64,000 nucleotides of DNA, taken from an uncultured Bacilli bacterium (GTDB lineage: Bacteria; Bacillota_I; Bacilli_A; RF39; UBA660). Made by a program: the position numbers and the translations under genes. The notes under the pieces are model-generated. The model was not told the origin of the DNA and made no database searches. It saw nothing but the letters and a program-made list of their open reading frames with translations. The stretch spans positions 62,001-126,000 of the forward strand of contig CAKORJ010000002.1 of the NCBI GenBank assembly GCA_934101575.1. The letters run 5' to 3'. Shown piece after piece: positions 32,092-40,879 of the stretch. Each line of letters begins with the position of its first letter. Within the stretch, counting starts at the first letter, position 1.

Positions 32092-32988
32092 TTAGTTATT
32101 GTTGGTTAATTCTGTGCTTTCCCAATAATATTTTTGATTTGTTATGTTAAAGATGTGTTTGTATGTGTTAAAGTTATTGGTATTATTATTAAAATATTTT
32201 TTTTGTTTTGAGATTTTTTTACTTATTTGATCTGGTATATAACTTTCACTTTGTACTAAATTTTCTTTATAATTTGTTTTATATAAATTTATTCCGCTTT
32301 CATCTGTGTATAGAAATCCTACTTTTTCATTTATGATTAATTTATTGTTTTCTATTTTGTAGTCTTCTATATTACTTAGTTTTTCTATATTTATTCCACC
32401 ACTTGAACATAACCAACAGAAATAGTTATCTGCATAATATATTATTCCACATTGTGGAGCTTCAACTAATTGAGAATTTTGTTTTAATGTATTATTATCT
32501 AATTCTATATTGTATTTTTCTTTTATGTAATTATTTACTTCATCAAATGATAGATAACCTTGAGCTTCAGTAGCATTACTATTGTTAGATTTATAATATT
32601 TACCTTTGCTATTTTGCATAAATTTTGGCATGCCTGTGGTATAATCATTTGGTTTTAAATTGTTAAATGCATATTGTATTAATAAAGTAGTATCTATTGT
32701 GTCAATTGTTGTTTTTTCTGTGGTATATGCTGTTTGAACTTTGTTTTTACTATTTTTGCTTGTGTCATATGGTATTGTTTTTAGTAAGTTTTCTATTTCT
32801 CCTTGAGTTATTTTAGTTTCTTCTTGAGTTGGTGCGGTAGGTTGAGTTTTTGGAGTTTCTACTTGCTTTGGTTCTTCTTTTGTTAAAAATTTATCGTAGC
32901 ATATATATCCTACTGCTCCTAGTAATAGGATTATTAAAATTATTATTGTTATTGTTTTTCCTGTACTTTTATTCTTTTTTACCTCCAT
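32092..32988 (-). CDS. Membrane-anchored protein with Thr/Pro linker, paralogue of the previous gene
   Basis: The 298-residue product (ATG 32988, SD AGGAAG) has the same KNKSTGKTITI anchor as the 239-residue protein, then a Pro/Thr/Gln linker (about 36-58) and a larger outer domain with Tyr- and Asn-rich stretches and one CSSGG and YFCWLC segment. The two genes are 14 bp apart. No known domain is recognised. They may be secreted-domain lipoprotein-like surface factors, but no lipobox is seen. Confidence 0.6.
   Translation of the reverse strand: MEVKKNKSTGKTITIIILIILLLGAVGYICYDKFLTKEEPKQVETPKTQPTAPTQEETKITQGEIENLLKTIPYDTSKNSKNKVQTAYTTEKTTIDTIDTTLLIQYAFNNLKPNDYTTGMPKFMQNSKGKYYKSNNSNATEAQGYLSFDEVNNYIKEKYNIELDNNTLKQNSQLVEAPQCGIIYYADNYFCWLCSSGGINIEKLSNIEDYKIENNKLIINEKVGFLYTDESGINLYKTNYKENLVQSESYIPDQISKKISKQKKYFNNNTNNFNTYKHIFNITNQKYYWESTELTNNN
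32918..32980. repeat. 63-bp perfect direct repeat, copy 2
   Basis: Identical to 32008-32070, 910 bp away in the same orientation, coding the anchor of the 298-residue protein. Confidence 0.9.
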
Positions 32989-33096
32989 ATCTATCTTCCT
33001 TTCTAGTTTTATTTTAAATAGTGTATTTACTAATGTCAATTTATTTTCTTGGATGTTAGCATATTTTTTGGTTTGCTTTACACTTAAAAAGTAGAG

Positions 33097-33654
33097 TTAA
33101 TCTGTTATTATCTCTACTTCATCATTTTGTTTTATATTATGAGCATTTGCATCATCTGTATCTATGTGCATTTCATAATATGATTTTTCTCTTTCTACTA
33201 TATGAACATTTGATATTATTCCACCTTTTTCTCCCTTTATTTTTACATCATAAAGGTCTTTTGTTAAATGTTTTTCTTTTCTTTGTTCTGGTGTTATGTG
33301 GATGTGTCTATCTGCTATTATGGCTGCTTTTCTTGTTATTTCTCCTGTTGGTCCTATTATAGTTATTTCTTCAGCATCTTCTAAATCTCCGGATTCTCTT
33401 ACTGGGGGATTCAACTTTAAGAAATAAGCATCTGTTCTAGATATTTCTACTTGTGTGTAAGGTCTTTGTGGCCCAATTATTCGAACGTTTTCTAAGATTC
33501 TTTCTCCATTTTTTAGTGTTACTTTTTGTAGTGCTGCAAATTGTCCTGGTTGATTTATTTTTACTTTTTCTTCTAGCGGCTCATCAAATAATAAATTATA
33601 ATCTTCATTTGTTAAGTGGACATGTCTTACTGAGACTCCTACTGTTATTTTCAT
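33097..33654 (-). CDS. pduL: PduL-type phosphate acyltransferase
   Basis: PduL exchanges acetyl or propionyl between CoA and phosphate. The 185-residue product has the two histidine motifs SVRHVHLT and ADRHIHIT that bind zinc, and the GPQRPYTQVEISRTDA segment of the family. No encapsulation peptide precedes it and no microcompartment genes are near, so a housekeeping phosphotransacetylase role with acetate kinase is likely. The ATG at 33654 has SD GGTGAT. Confidence 0.92.
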   Translation of the reverse strand: MKITVGVSVRHVHLTNEDYNLLFDEPLEEKVKINQPGQFAALQKVTLKNGERILENVRIIGPQRPYTQVEISRTDAYFLKLNPPVRESGDLEDAEEITIIGPTGEITRKAAIIADRHIHITPEQRKEKHLTKDLYDVKIKGEKGGIISNVHIVEREKSYYEMHIDTDDANAHNIKQNDEVEIITD

Positions 33655-33745
33655 TTTTATCACCTTTTTTATTATATAATTTTTTTTGTTTTTTTTCTAG
33701 TATATTTTTTATTTTAGTTAATATATTTTATTGGAGGGTGATTTT

Positions 33746-34057
33746 ATGAATAATGGCTATTTTAATCCTAATAATTTTTCTAATGATTATAGTGCTTCTA
33801 GTGGAAATGATTTGCCTATGGAGCAATCATATGTTGAAAATATTTTAAGATTGAATAAAGGAAAAATTGCTAGTTTTTATATGACTTTTCCTGATGCTAA
33901 TGAGTGGAGAGATAGGATATTTACCGGGGTTGTAGAACAAGCTGCTAGGGATCATGTTGTTATTAGTGATCCTAAGACTGGAAAATGGTATTTACTTTTA
34001 ACTATTTATTTGGACTTTATTGTTTTTGATGAAGAAATTAACTATAAAGTAATTTAA
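33746..34057 (+). CDS. gerQ: GerQ-like protein
   Basis: In Bacillus GerQ is a spore-coat protein needed for localisation of the CwlJ hydrolase. The 103-residue product has a low-complexity Asn-rich start and then the conserved core SYVENILRLNKGKIASFYMTF ending ISDPKTGKWYLLLTIYLDF with FDEEINY. The ung gene downstream on the other strand recalls the Bacillus ung-gerQ neighbourhood. ATG 33746 follows GGAGGGTGA. Whether the cell sporulates is open. Confidence 0.85.
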   Translation: MNNGYFNPNNFSNDYSASSGNDLPMEQSYVENILRLNKGKIASFYMTFPDANEWRDRIFTGVVEQAARDHVVISDPKTGKWYLLLTIYLDFIVFDEEINYKVI

Positions 34058-34084
34058 GAATTTTATTTTAAAGTTCTTTTTTTT
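34056..34084 (+). terminator. gerQ terminator
   Basis: AAGAATTTTA pairs with TAAAGTTCTT (one G-T pair) followed by eight T. It ends the gerQ transcript before lemA. Confidence 0.6.
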
Positions 34085-34118
34085 ATGGTATACTTATTTA
34101 AGTAAAGTTGGTGATTAT

Positions 34119-34619
34119 ATGATATATATATTAGGAGCAGTTTTTTTATTACTTGTAATTATTTTAGGATATCTGTTTTTTAAATATACTAAACTTAGGG
34201 AAATTAATGACTCTATAAATATTGCTTCGGATAGTATTAATTCTGTTTTAGATAAGAAGCTTGAACTTGTTAATGATCTTCTTAGCAAGATTAAGAATGA
34301 TAAGATTAAGTCTAAATTTGAGTATAGTGATGATTATTCTATCTATGAAAAGGAAAATGCTTTGTTTAATGTCAGTTTTGATATAAATAAATATGTGAAA
34401 GAGGGAAAGGACAAGAAATTGCTCTCTGAGGTTAAGGAACTTAATTCTTTAGAAGAGAGCCTTGATGGTCTTAAAGATTATTATAATGCTAATGTTCTTA
34501 ATTATAATGAGATTTTTTTAAAAAGATATTTTAATAGGTTGTTTAGATTACTTAAGTTTAAGGATTATAAGTCTTTTAAGATTAGAAAACTTGAAGAATA
34601 TGAAATATTTAAAAATTAG
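34119..34619 (+). CDS. LemA-like membrane protein
   Basis: The 166-residue product has an N-terminal membrane helix (about 2-22) and a mostly helical coiled rest. LKDYYNANVLNYNEIFLKRYFNRLFRLLKF matches the YNxxVxxYN region of LemA in spacing. LemA proteins are of unclear function, sometimes linked to peptide-sensing or membrane stress. It is convergent with ung. Confidence 0.6.
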   Translation: MIYILGAVFLLLVIILGYLFFKYTKLREINDSINIASDSINSVLDKKLELVNDLLSKIKNDKIKSKFEYSDDYSIYEKENALFNVSFDINKYVKEGKDKKLLSEVKELNSLEESLDGLKDYYNANVLNYNEIFLKRYFNRLFRLLKFKDYKSFKIRKLEEYEIFKN

Positions 34620-34650
34620 TCTAGTTTGAAGTTAACTGGACTAATTTTTT
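34611..34650. terminator. Bidirectional terminator lemA/ung
   Basis: AAAATTAGTC (34612-34621) and GACTAATTTT (34639-34648), extended inwards by TAGTT/AACTG, form a 15-bp stem with A and T tails, serving both convergent genes. Confidence 0.85.
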
Positions 34651-35278
34651 TTGATATTAAAAAGTTGTTTGTTTTTGAGAATGGTTTACTTCCAAAGAAG
34701 CCATTTCTTGCTGAGAATGGAGAAGGGTGGGTGGATTCTACTACATAGTGAATTGGGTTTGTTATATATACTTTTTTGCTTCTTGCATATGAGCCCCATA
34801 ATATAAATACTACTGGTGTATCTTTTTCGTTTATTTTTTTTATTACTTCGTCTGTAAATTGTTCCCATCCTAATGATTTATGTGATAATGGTTTATCTTT
34901 TTCTACTGTTAATAATGAGTTTAATAATAATACTCCTTCTTTTGCCCATTTTACTAGTGATCCTGACTTTGGTTCCTTATAACCGAGATCTGTTTCTAAT
35001 TCTTTAAATATGTTTCTTAGTGAAGGTGGTTTTCTTATTCCATCTCTTACTGAAAATGATAGACCTTCGGCTTCTCCTGTTCCATGATATGGATCTTGGC
35101 CTAATATTACTACTTTTATTTTGTCATAGTCTGTTAATCTTAAGGCTCTAAATACATCGTGTTTTGGTGGAAATATTGTTTTTGTTTTATATTCTATTTG
35201 TAATGTTTTTAATAGTTTTATAAAGTATTCTTTTTTATATTCTTCTTCTAAGATTTTATCCCATTTTTCTGTTATCAT
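34616..35278 (-). CDS. ung: Uracil-DNA glycosylase
   Basis: Ung removes uracil from DNA. The 220-residue product has the water-activating loop LGQDPYHGTGEAEGLSFSV and the DNA-intercalating HPSPFSA, both complete. Length is normal. It is convergent with lemA and its last codons lie within the shared terminator. Confidence 0.96.
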   Translation of the reverse strand: MITEKWDKILEEEYKKEYFIKLLKTLQIEYKTKTIFPPKHDVFRALRLTDYDKIKVVILGQDPYHGTGEAEGLSFSVRDGIRKPPSLRNIFKELETDLGYKEPKSGSLVKWAKEGVLLLNSLLTVEKDKPLSHKSLGWEQFTDEVIKKINEKDTPVVFILWGSYARSKKVYITNPIHYVVESTHPSPFSARNGFFGSKPFSKTNNFLISKKISPVNFKLD

Positions 35279-35314
35279 TTTATTACCTCCATTTGGATTA
35301 TAACATTTTTTTAA

Positions 35315-35340
35315 TAAAAAAAATAGGATTATTCCTATTT
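35315..35340 (-). terminator. Terminator of the dnaB-walJ-rlmH unit
   Basis: AAATAGGA (35321-35328) and TCCTATTT (35333-35340) form a stem followed in minus-strand reading by a U run. It ends just after the rlmH stop codon. Confidence 0.8.
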
Positions 35341-35790
35341 ATGATATGTTTCATTGTTTAATATTTTGAAACTTCTATATATTTGTTCTAATAGAAGAAC
35401 TCTAAATAATTGATGAGGAAATGTTAGGGAAGAGAATGATATTTTTTTTGATATTTGATCTTTTAATTCTTGTTTAAATCCGTTTGAAGAACCTATTAGG
35501 AAGGTTATATTACTATTGTGTACTAATTCATTATTTATATATTCTGAGAAGCTTTCTGAGGTATGTTGTTTTCCTTTTGGATCTAATAGCACTAAGTTAT
35601 CTTTTTCTGTTATATGTTTTTTTATTTGATTATATTCTTTTTGTAATGCTATTTCTTTATCCATATCTTTTTCATCTTTTAGTTCTATTATTTCTAGTTT
35701 TGTATACTTTGTTAATCTTTTTTTATATTCATTAATGGCTTCTTGGAGATATGTTTCTTTTATTTTTCCCATACATATTATTTTTATCAT
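35335..35790 (-). CDS. rlmH: 23S rRNA pseudouridine-1915 N3-methyltransferase
   Basis: RlmH is a SPOUT methyltransferase. The 151-residue product shows LLDPKGKQHTSESFSEYI, the SAM-knot FLIGSSNGF and the C-terminal SLTFPHQLFRVLLLEQIYRS. It is 9 bp after walJ and the last gene of the unit. Confidence 0.95.
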   Translation of the reverse strand: MIKIICMGKIKETYLQEAINEYKKRLTKYTKLEIIELKDEKDMDKEIALQKEYNQIKKHITEKDNLVLLDPKGKQHTSESFSEYINNELVHNSNITFLIGSSNGFKQELKDQISKKISFSSLTFPHQLFRVLLLEQIYRSFKILNNETYHK

Positions 35791-35798
35791 ATTTTACC

Positions 35799-36539
35799 TC
35801 ATAATATTATTTCTTTTTTTTCTATTTGACTACATATTATAACTCTATCTGGTTTGTTTTGTAGCTTGTTTATTGTATTGTTTACTTTTTCTTTTACTAT
35901 TTCTGGATTGTTGTTTTCTTCACTTAAATGGGCTAGACATATATATTTGGTTTTATCTCCAATTAATGTTTTTAAGTATCTACAGGTATCTTCATTTGAT
36001 ATATGTCCTCGGTCGCTTCTTATTCTTTGTTTTAAATAAAATGGGTAACTTCCACTTATTAGCATTTCTTCTTCATAATTGCTTTCTATTATATAGATTG
36101 TTTTGTTTTTATATTTTTTTAGTAATTTTTCTTTTATGTATCCTGTATCTGTTATGTATATTAGTTCATTATCTTTTTCTTTTAAATATACTCCTAGACA
36201 TGGAACGTCATGTGATAATTCAAATAAGTTTATTATGAGTTCATCTTCTTCATATGTTTTTTCATGTGTTATTAAGTTTGTGTCTTCTATTTTTTCTTCG
36301 AGATTGTTTTCTAATGTGTATATGATTGGTTTTTGTTTTTTTAGTATTGATTTTATTCCTTTTATGTGGTCTATATGAGTGTGTGTTATTATTAGGATGT
36401 CTATTTTTGGCATATTTCTTTCTAATCTTTTTTCTAGATTTGATAAAGGTAATCCAACATCTATTAGTATGTTTTTGTTTTCTGTTTCTATTAGTGTTGA
36501 ATTACCTTTTGAACCACTTGCTAGTATTGTTATTTTCAT
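35799..36539 (-). CDS. walJ: Metallo-beta-lactamase-fold hydrolase WalJ/YycJ type
   Basis: The 246-residue product starts MKITILASGSKGNSTLI and has ITHTHIDHIKGI (HxHxDH), so a two-metal phosphoesterase site is present. In Bacillus YycJ lies in the walRK operon and couples wall growth and division. Here it follows the M23 peptidase with only one base between TAA and ATG, and walRK is not near. The start at 36539 is chosen over a longer frame opening at 36608. Confidence 0.85.
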   Translation of the reverse strand: MKITILASGSKGNSTLIETENKNILIDVGLPLSNLEKRLERNMPKIDILIITHTHIDHIKGIKSILKKQKPIIYTLENNLEEKIEDTNLITHEKTYEEDELIINLFELSHDVPCLGVYLKEKDNELIYITDTGYIKEKLLKKYKNKTIYIIESNYEEEMLISGSYPFYLKQRIRSDRGHISNEDTCRYLKTLIGDKTKYICLAHLSEENNNPEIVKEKVNNTINKLQNKPDRVIICSQIEKKEIIL

Positions 36540-36540
36540 T

Positions 36541-38010
36541 TTAGTATAGTGATAATGGGTCGTATAGTATGCCGTTTTTTGATAATTGGAAGTGTAGGTG
36601 ACATCCAAATGAATATCCTGTATTACCCATGGCTGCTATTTTTTGTCCTTTTTTTACTGTTTGTCCAGCGGATACATATACACTATTTAGATGGGCATAT
36701 GTTGTTACTATTCCTTTGCCGTGATTTATTTCTATTCTATTACCTAAACCAGAGTACCATCCTGCTGCTAAGACTGTTCCTGAGTTGGCAGCATATATTG
36801 GTGTTCCACATCCTAGTCCTGCGATGTCTATTCCGTCATGACTTCTTGCCTGAGTTTCTCCTATTGAACTTCTAAGTACATAACCAAAGTGTTCTGTTAT
36901 AGTATAGTTGCTAACTGTTGGCCAGGCCCAATCAACACTGCTTCCGGTTTTTACTATTTTGCTTATTGGTTCTGTTATTACTTCGCTTGATACTATTAGG
37001 GCTTCGGCTATTTTTCCATTTTGTTTTTTGATTTTTCTAGTTACTTTACTTTCACCTTTTTTACCTTTTTGCATAACTTCATAATGTCCTGGCATTAAGT
37101 TTTCATCTGTTTTTTCGATTGTTTTATATCTTATTGATTCTTTTTTTACAGAATGAGTTTCTTCTACTATTGTTATTATCGGATTGATATAACTTATTAC
37201 TACTTCTTGTCCTTTGTATAATAAGGCATTTTCATCTGATATATCTTGATTTGCTATTAAGAATTCTTCTGTAGACATTTTATTTTTGTCTGCAATTGAT
37301 TTAACACTATCTCCATCTTTTACTTTATATGTTTTGTTTTTTTCATTTGTTCCGAATAATAGGTATCCTGCTAGTTCTTGTTCTGTTTGATAAATTTTTT
37401 GATTTGCAGGTATTCTACCTTTTTTTATTGATATTTGTTCTTTGATGTAGACATTTTCTATCATTTCTCCTATTGATGTGGTGTCTTTTTTTACATCATT
37501 TAGATAGTCTTCATATTCTTGTTCATCTACGAATGATTTTACTACATCATTTACTGCTTCTTTTAAGATTTTATCATCTATTACATATAAGTATTCTTTT
37601 ATTTTTTGAGTACTTGTTGTGCCTTTTTTGTCTTTTTCTCCTTCTTTTAAATCGGTTATTGTTATAGTATAGCCATTTATTGTAAAGTCTTCTTCGTCGG
37701 CTATTTTGTTATATATTGTTTCTACTTTTTCTGTTTTTTCATTATATGTTGTCTCTTTTGTTATTTTTAGTCCTTGTGGTATATATACATTATCTACATG
37801 ATATTTTTCTTTTAGGGCTTCTTGTTTTTTATTAACATAATCTTCTAGTGCTTTTTTGTTTTCTATTATTCCTAAAGATCTTCCATTTAGATATACTCTA
37901 TATACGTCTTTTGCTTCATAATATACATATGATGTGCTTTGTAATATCACTGTTATTATACTTATTGCAAAGGCTAATACTGTTAAGAATATATAGACTG
38001 CTTTATTCAC
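36541..38010 (-). CDS. Membrane-anchored LysM-G5-M23 peptidoglycan hydrolase
   Basis: The 489-residue product has an N-terminal anchor (about 5-27), a LysM motif (YKVKDGDSVKSIADKNKM, about 235-280), a G5-type domain (about 290-360) and a C-terminal M23 endopeptidase. The catalytic motifs SHDGIDIAG and GCHLHFQLSKNG are complete, so it should cleave cross-bridges or stem peptides outside the cell. It overlaps dnaB by 8 bp and couples to walJ. Confidence 0.9.
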   Translation of the reverse strand: MNKAVYIFLTVLAFAISIITVILQSTSYVYYEAKDVYRVYLNGRSLGIIENKKALEDYVNKKQEALKEKYHVDNVYIPQGLKITKETTYNEKTEKVETIYNKIADEEDFTINGYTITITDLKEGEKDKKGTTSTQKIKEYLYVIDDKILKEAVNDVVKSFVDEQEYEDYLNDVKKDTTSIGEMIENVYIKEQISIKKGRIPANQKIYQTEQELAGYLLFGTNEKNKTYKVKDGDSVKSIADKNKMSTEEFLIANQDISDENALLYKGQEVVISYINPIITIVEETHSVKKESIRYKTIEKTDENLMPGHYEVMQKGKKGESKVTRKIKKQNGKIAEALIVSSEVITEPISKIVKTGSSVDWAWPTVSNYTITEHFGYVLRSSIGETQARSHDGIDIAGLGCGTPIYAANSGTVLAAGWYSGLGNRIEINHGKGIVTTYAHLNSVYVSAGQTVKKGQKIAAMGNTGYSFGCHLHFQLSKNGILYDPLSLY

Positions 38011-39361
38011 TTTTAGTCACCTCTTTTTTTCCATCATTTTTATAGTTCATAAATGATAGGGTATTCTTTTTGAATAAGACTTCTGCTGTTCCTATTTTAC
38101 CACTTCTGTTTTTTCTTACTATTATTTCTGTTTTACTCATGTTATCATCTATTTTTGAGCTTTCGTTATAATAGTCATCTCTATAGATAAACGCTACTAT
38201 ATCTGCATCTTGTTCTATTGAACCAGATTCTCTTAGGTCGCTTAATACAGGTCTTTTATTTTCTCTTAGTTCTGGTGTTCTTGATAATTGGGCTAGGGTT
38301 ACTACTGGAATTTGAAGTTCTAGTGCTAATGTTTTTAATGCTCTTGAAATTTCTGATACTTCTTGTTGTCTATTTCCTGCATATTTTCCCATACTTCCTA
38401 TTAATGTTAAGTAGTCGATTAGAATTATTCCGAGATTTTCGTCTTGACTTGCTATCCTTCTTGATTTGGCTTTGATATCTCCAATTGTTACTCCTGGTGA
38501 GTCATCTATATATATATTTGTTTCAGATAATTGACTTATTGCTTCATTTACTCTTTGCCAATCTTTGCTATCTAATGAACCATTTTGCAACTTTTTAGCA
38601 TCCACTTGCCCTAGTGATGATATCATACGTGATATTAGTTGTTCTGCACGCATTTCTAGTGTAAATATTATTACTGATTTTTTTGATTTTAGCGCAACAT
38701 TTGTTGCTATATTTAATGCTAATGCTGTTTTTCCCATGGCAGGACGTGCTGCTAAAATTACTAGTTCATTTTTATGAAATCCATCTGTTAGGTTGTCTAA
38801 GTCATAAAATCCAGATGGAATTCCACTAATTTTTCCTTTATTATTTGCTAACTTTTCTAGATTTTCTTGGAACTCTGCTAGGACTTCAGGCATTTGTTTT
38901 ATATCGCTTGATTTTCTGTTTTTTACTACATTTAATATTTTACTTTCTGCTTTGTCTAATGTTTCATTTATTGAAAATTCATTTGTATAACCAAGTGTAG
39001 CTATTTCTGTTGCTTCATCTATTAGATTTCTTAATATACTTTTGTCTTCTACTATTTTTATATAATGATCTATATTTGCTGCAGTAGGGGTGTTATCTAG
39101 TATTTCTGAGAGGTATTCGACTCCTCCTACTTCATTTAAAGTGTTCTCATCCTTTAATTCAGTGGTTAATGTTGTTATGTCTACTGCTACTTTTTTATTT
39201 TGTAAATTCTTTAAAGCATTAAATATTTTTGCATGTTTATCTAAGAAAAAACTTTCTTTTGTTAATGTTTCTACCGCTTTTTCTAAGGCATATTTTGATA
39301 GTAACATTGAACCTAGCACTGATTGTTCTGCTTCTATATTGTTTGGTATTTCTCTTTTCAA
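38003..39361 (-). CDS. dnaB: Replicative DNA helicase
   Basis: The hexameric helicase at the fork. The 452-residue product has the DnaB N-terminal domain (NIEAEQSVLGSMLLSK) and RecA-type core with AARPAMGKTALALNIA (Walker A) and IILIDYLTLIG (Walker B), then NRQQEVSEISRALK. rplI-dnaB order is the usual Firmicutes one. No intein interrupts it. Confidence 0.96.
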   Translation of the reverse strand: MKREIPNNIEAEQSVLGSMLLSKYALEKAVETLTKESFFLDKHAKIFNALKNLQNKKVAVDITTLTTELKDENTLNEVGGVEYLSEILDNTPTAANIDHYIKIVEDKSILRNLIDEATEIATLGYTNEFSINETLDKAESKILNVVKNRKSSDIKQMPEVLAEFQENLEKLANNKGKISGIPSGFYDLDNLTDGFHKNELVILAARPAMGKTALALNIATNVALKSKKSVIIFTLEMRAEQLISRMISSLGQVDAKKLQNGSLDSKDWQRVNEAISQLSETNIYIDDSPGVTIGDIKAKSRRIASQDENLGIILIDYLTLIGSMGKYAGNRQQEVSEISRALKTLALELQIPVVTLAQLSRTPELRENKRPVLSDLRESGSIEQDADIVAFIYRDDYYNESSKIDDNMSKTEIIVRKNRSGKIGTAEVLFKKNTLSFMNYKNDGKKEVTKSE

Positions 39362-39371
39362 GCTATGACAC

Positions 39372-39809
39372 CTACTTTTTTACTTCTATTTTTATTTTTG
39401 CTATTATATCCTTATATAAATGTATTTCTACTTCATGGAATCCTAATGATGATATGGGATTATTTAATATTATTTGTTTTTTATCTATTTTATACTTTTC
39501 ATCTAATTTATCTTTTATTTGTTTTGCTGATATGCTTCCAAACACTTTATCATTTGTTCCTGTTTTTACTGTAAAGGTTATTTTTTCTTTTTCTAGATTT
39601 TGTTTTAAAACTTTTGCTTCTTTTGTTAAATTTTCATCTAGAGTTTTTGCTTCTTGATTTTCTCTTTCTAGGATCTTTAAACTTTCTTTTGTTTCTTTTA
39701 TTGCATATCCATTTTTTATTAAGAAGTTTTTGGCATATCCATCTTTTACTTCTTTTATTTCTCCTTTTTTACCTTGATTTTTTAGATCTTTTATAAAAAT
39801 TACTTTCAT
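39372..39809 (-). CDS. rplI: Ribosomal protein L9
   Basis: L9 binds 23S rRNA. The 145-residue product starts MKVIFIKDLKNQGKKGEIKEVKDGYAKN in part and has the long central helix and C-terminal domain. It is 11 bp before dnaB and follows the DHH phosphodiesterase, as yybT-rplI-dnaC in Bacillus. Confidence 0.96.
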   Translation of the reverse strand: MKVIFIKDLKNQGKKGEIKEVKDGYAKNFLIKNGYAIKETKESLKILERENQEAKTLDENLTKEAKVLKQNLEKEKITFTVKTGTNDKVFGSISAKQIKDKLDEKYKIDKKQIILNNPISSLGFHEVEIHLYKDIIAKIKIEVKK

Positions 39810-39821
39810 AATATGACCTCC

Positions 39822-40784
39822 TTATTTTATTTTTTCTTTTATTTGTTCTTCAATTTTCTTTATACTTGTATTTTCTATTATTGCTGCCGCTTCTATTTTG
39901 TTGCCTCCTCCGCCAAATTGTTCCATTAGTTTTCCGGCATTTATTTTTTTAATTGATCTTGTGCTTATTCCTACTTTGCTTTTTTCTAAATATCCTATAG
40001 CAAATGATGTTTTTATTCCTTTGAATTCTAATAAAAGATCTGCTGTTTTGGCTAGTTCTTGTCTTGTATATATTTTCCCTTTTTGTCCTGTTGCTATGGC
40101 TATTTCACCTTCTATTTTAGTATTTCCTACCATTTTTGATCTATTAACATATTCTTCTAAGTCTTGTTTTAAATATCTTTGAGCTTCATTTATATCCGCA
40201 CCTTTTGTTGAAAGATAATAGCAATAGAAGAAGGCTTTTCTTGTCATTTTATACATGAAATTGTTTGTATCTAGAGCTATTCCTCCAAGCATTATTGTTG
40301 CATATTGTTTTGGAACTTTTATTCTAAATTTATTAAGTAAACTTGCTACTATTTCACAGGTTGATGTTGATTTTTCTTCTATATATAGATTTTTTGATTT
40401 TAGTGTTTCTTGACTTTTGGTATGATGATCTATGACTGTTACTGTTTTAAATTGATTTAATAAATCACTACAATCTATTAATTTTGGTTTGTTTGTATCT
40501 AATATATAAAGAATGGATTTTTTTGTTATCAGTTCTTTTGCTTCTTTTGTTGTTATTATGTTTAGTTTTGTTTTTATAGAATCCATTGCTTCTTTTGTTG
40601 CTGGTTCTATATTTTTATCATTTATGATTATATATGTTTTGTTTTTATATTTTTTTGATATTAGTGAAAAACCCGCCATAGAAGCAAAGGCATCTAAATC
40701 TATCTCTTTGTGCGCTACTAAAAATACTTCTTTAGAGTGGAACATTTCTTTGGAGATTTGTTTTTTTAATTCTTTTAGACTCAT
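39822..40784 (-). CDS. DHH/DHHA1 phosphodiesterase, GdpP without sensory domains
   Basis: The 320-residue product consists only of the DHH and DHHA1 domains: HKEIDLDAFAS (metal DxD), VIDHHTKS (DHH) and near the C terminus FGGGGNKIEAAA. Its place directly before rplI and dnaB is that of gdpP, the c-di-AMP phosphodiesterase. Normal GdpP is about 650 residues with two membrane helices, a PAS and a GGDEF domain; all are missing and no sequence for them lies upstream (rpsR begins about 90 bp away). It could be a free cytoplasmic c-di-AMP or oligonucleotide phosphodiesterase. ATG 40784 has SD AGGAGG. Confidence 0.85.
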   Translation of the reverse strand: MSLKELKKQISKEMFHSKEVFLVAHKEIDLDAFASMAGFSLISKKYKNKTYIIINDKNIEPATKEAMDSIKTKLNIITTKEAKELITKKSILYILDTNKPKLIDCSDLLNQFKTVTVIDHHTKSQETLKSKNLYIEEKSTSTCEIVASLLNKFRIKVPKQYATIMLGGIALDTNNFMYKMTRKAFFYCYYLSTKGADINEAQRYLKQDLEEYVNRSKMVGNTKIEGEIAIATGQKGKIYTRQELAKTADLLLEFKGIKTSFAIGYLEKSKVGISTRSIKKINAGKLMEQFGGGGNKIEAAAIIENTSIKKIEEQIKEKIK

Positions 40785-40809
40785 AATATGCCTCCTTGTT
40801 TCTTTAAAT

Positions 40810-40838
40810 ATTATATCAAAAAAATAGTGATATGTCAT
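40810..40838 (-). promoter_or_regulatory. Promoter of the DHH-rplI-dnaB unit
   Basis: On the minus strand ATGACA (40838-40833), 17 bp and TATAAT (40815-40810), with TGA before the -10. It starts the unit separately from rpsF-ssb-rpsR, which terminates just upstream. Confidence 0.75.
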
Positions 40839-40850
40839 TTTTTTTAGTAA

Positions 40851-40879
40851 AGAAAAAAATAAACAAAAATTGTTTATTT
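40851..40879 (-). terminator. rpsR terminator
   Basis: AAATAAACAA (40857-40866) and TTGTTTATTT (40870-40879) pair around AAA; a U run follows in minus-strand reading. Confidence 0.8.
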
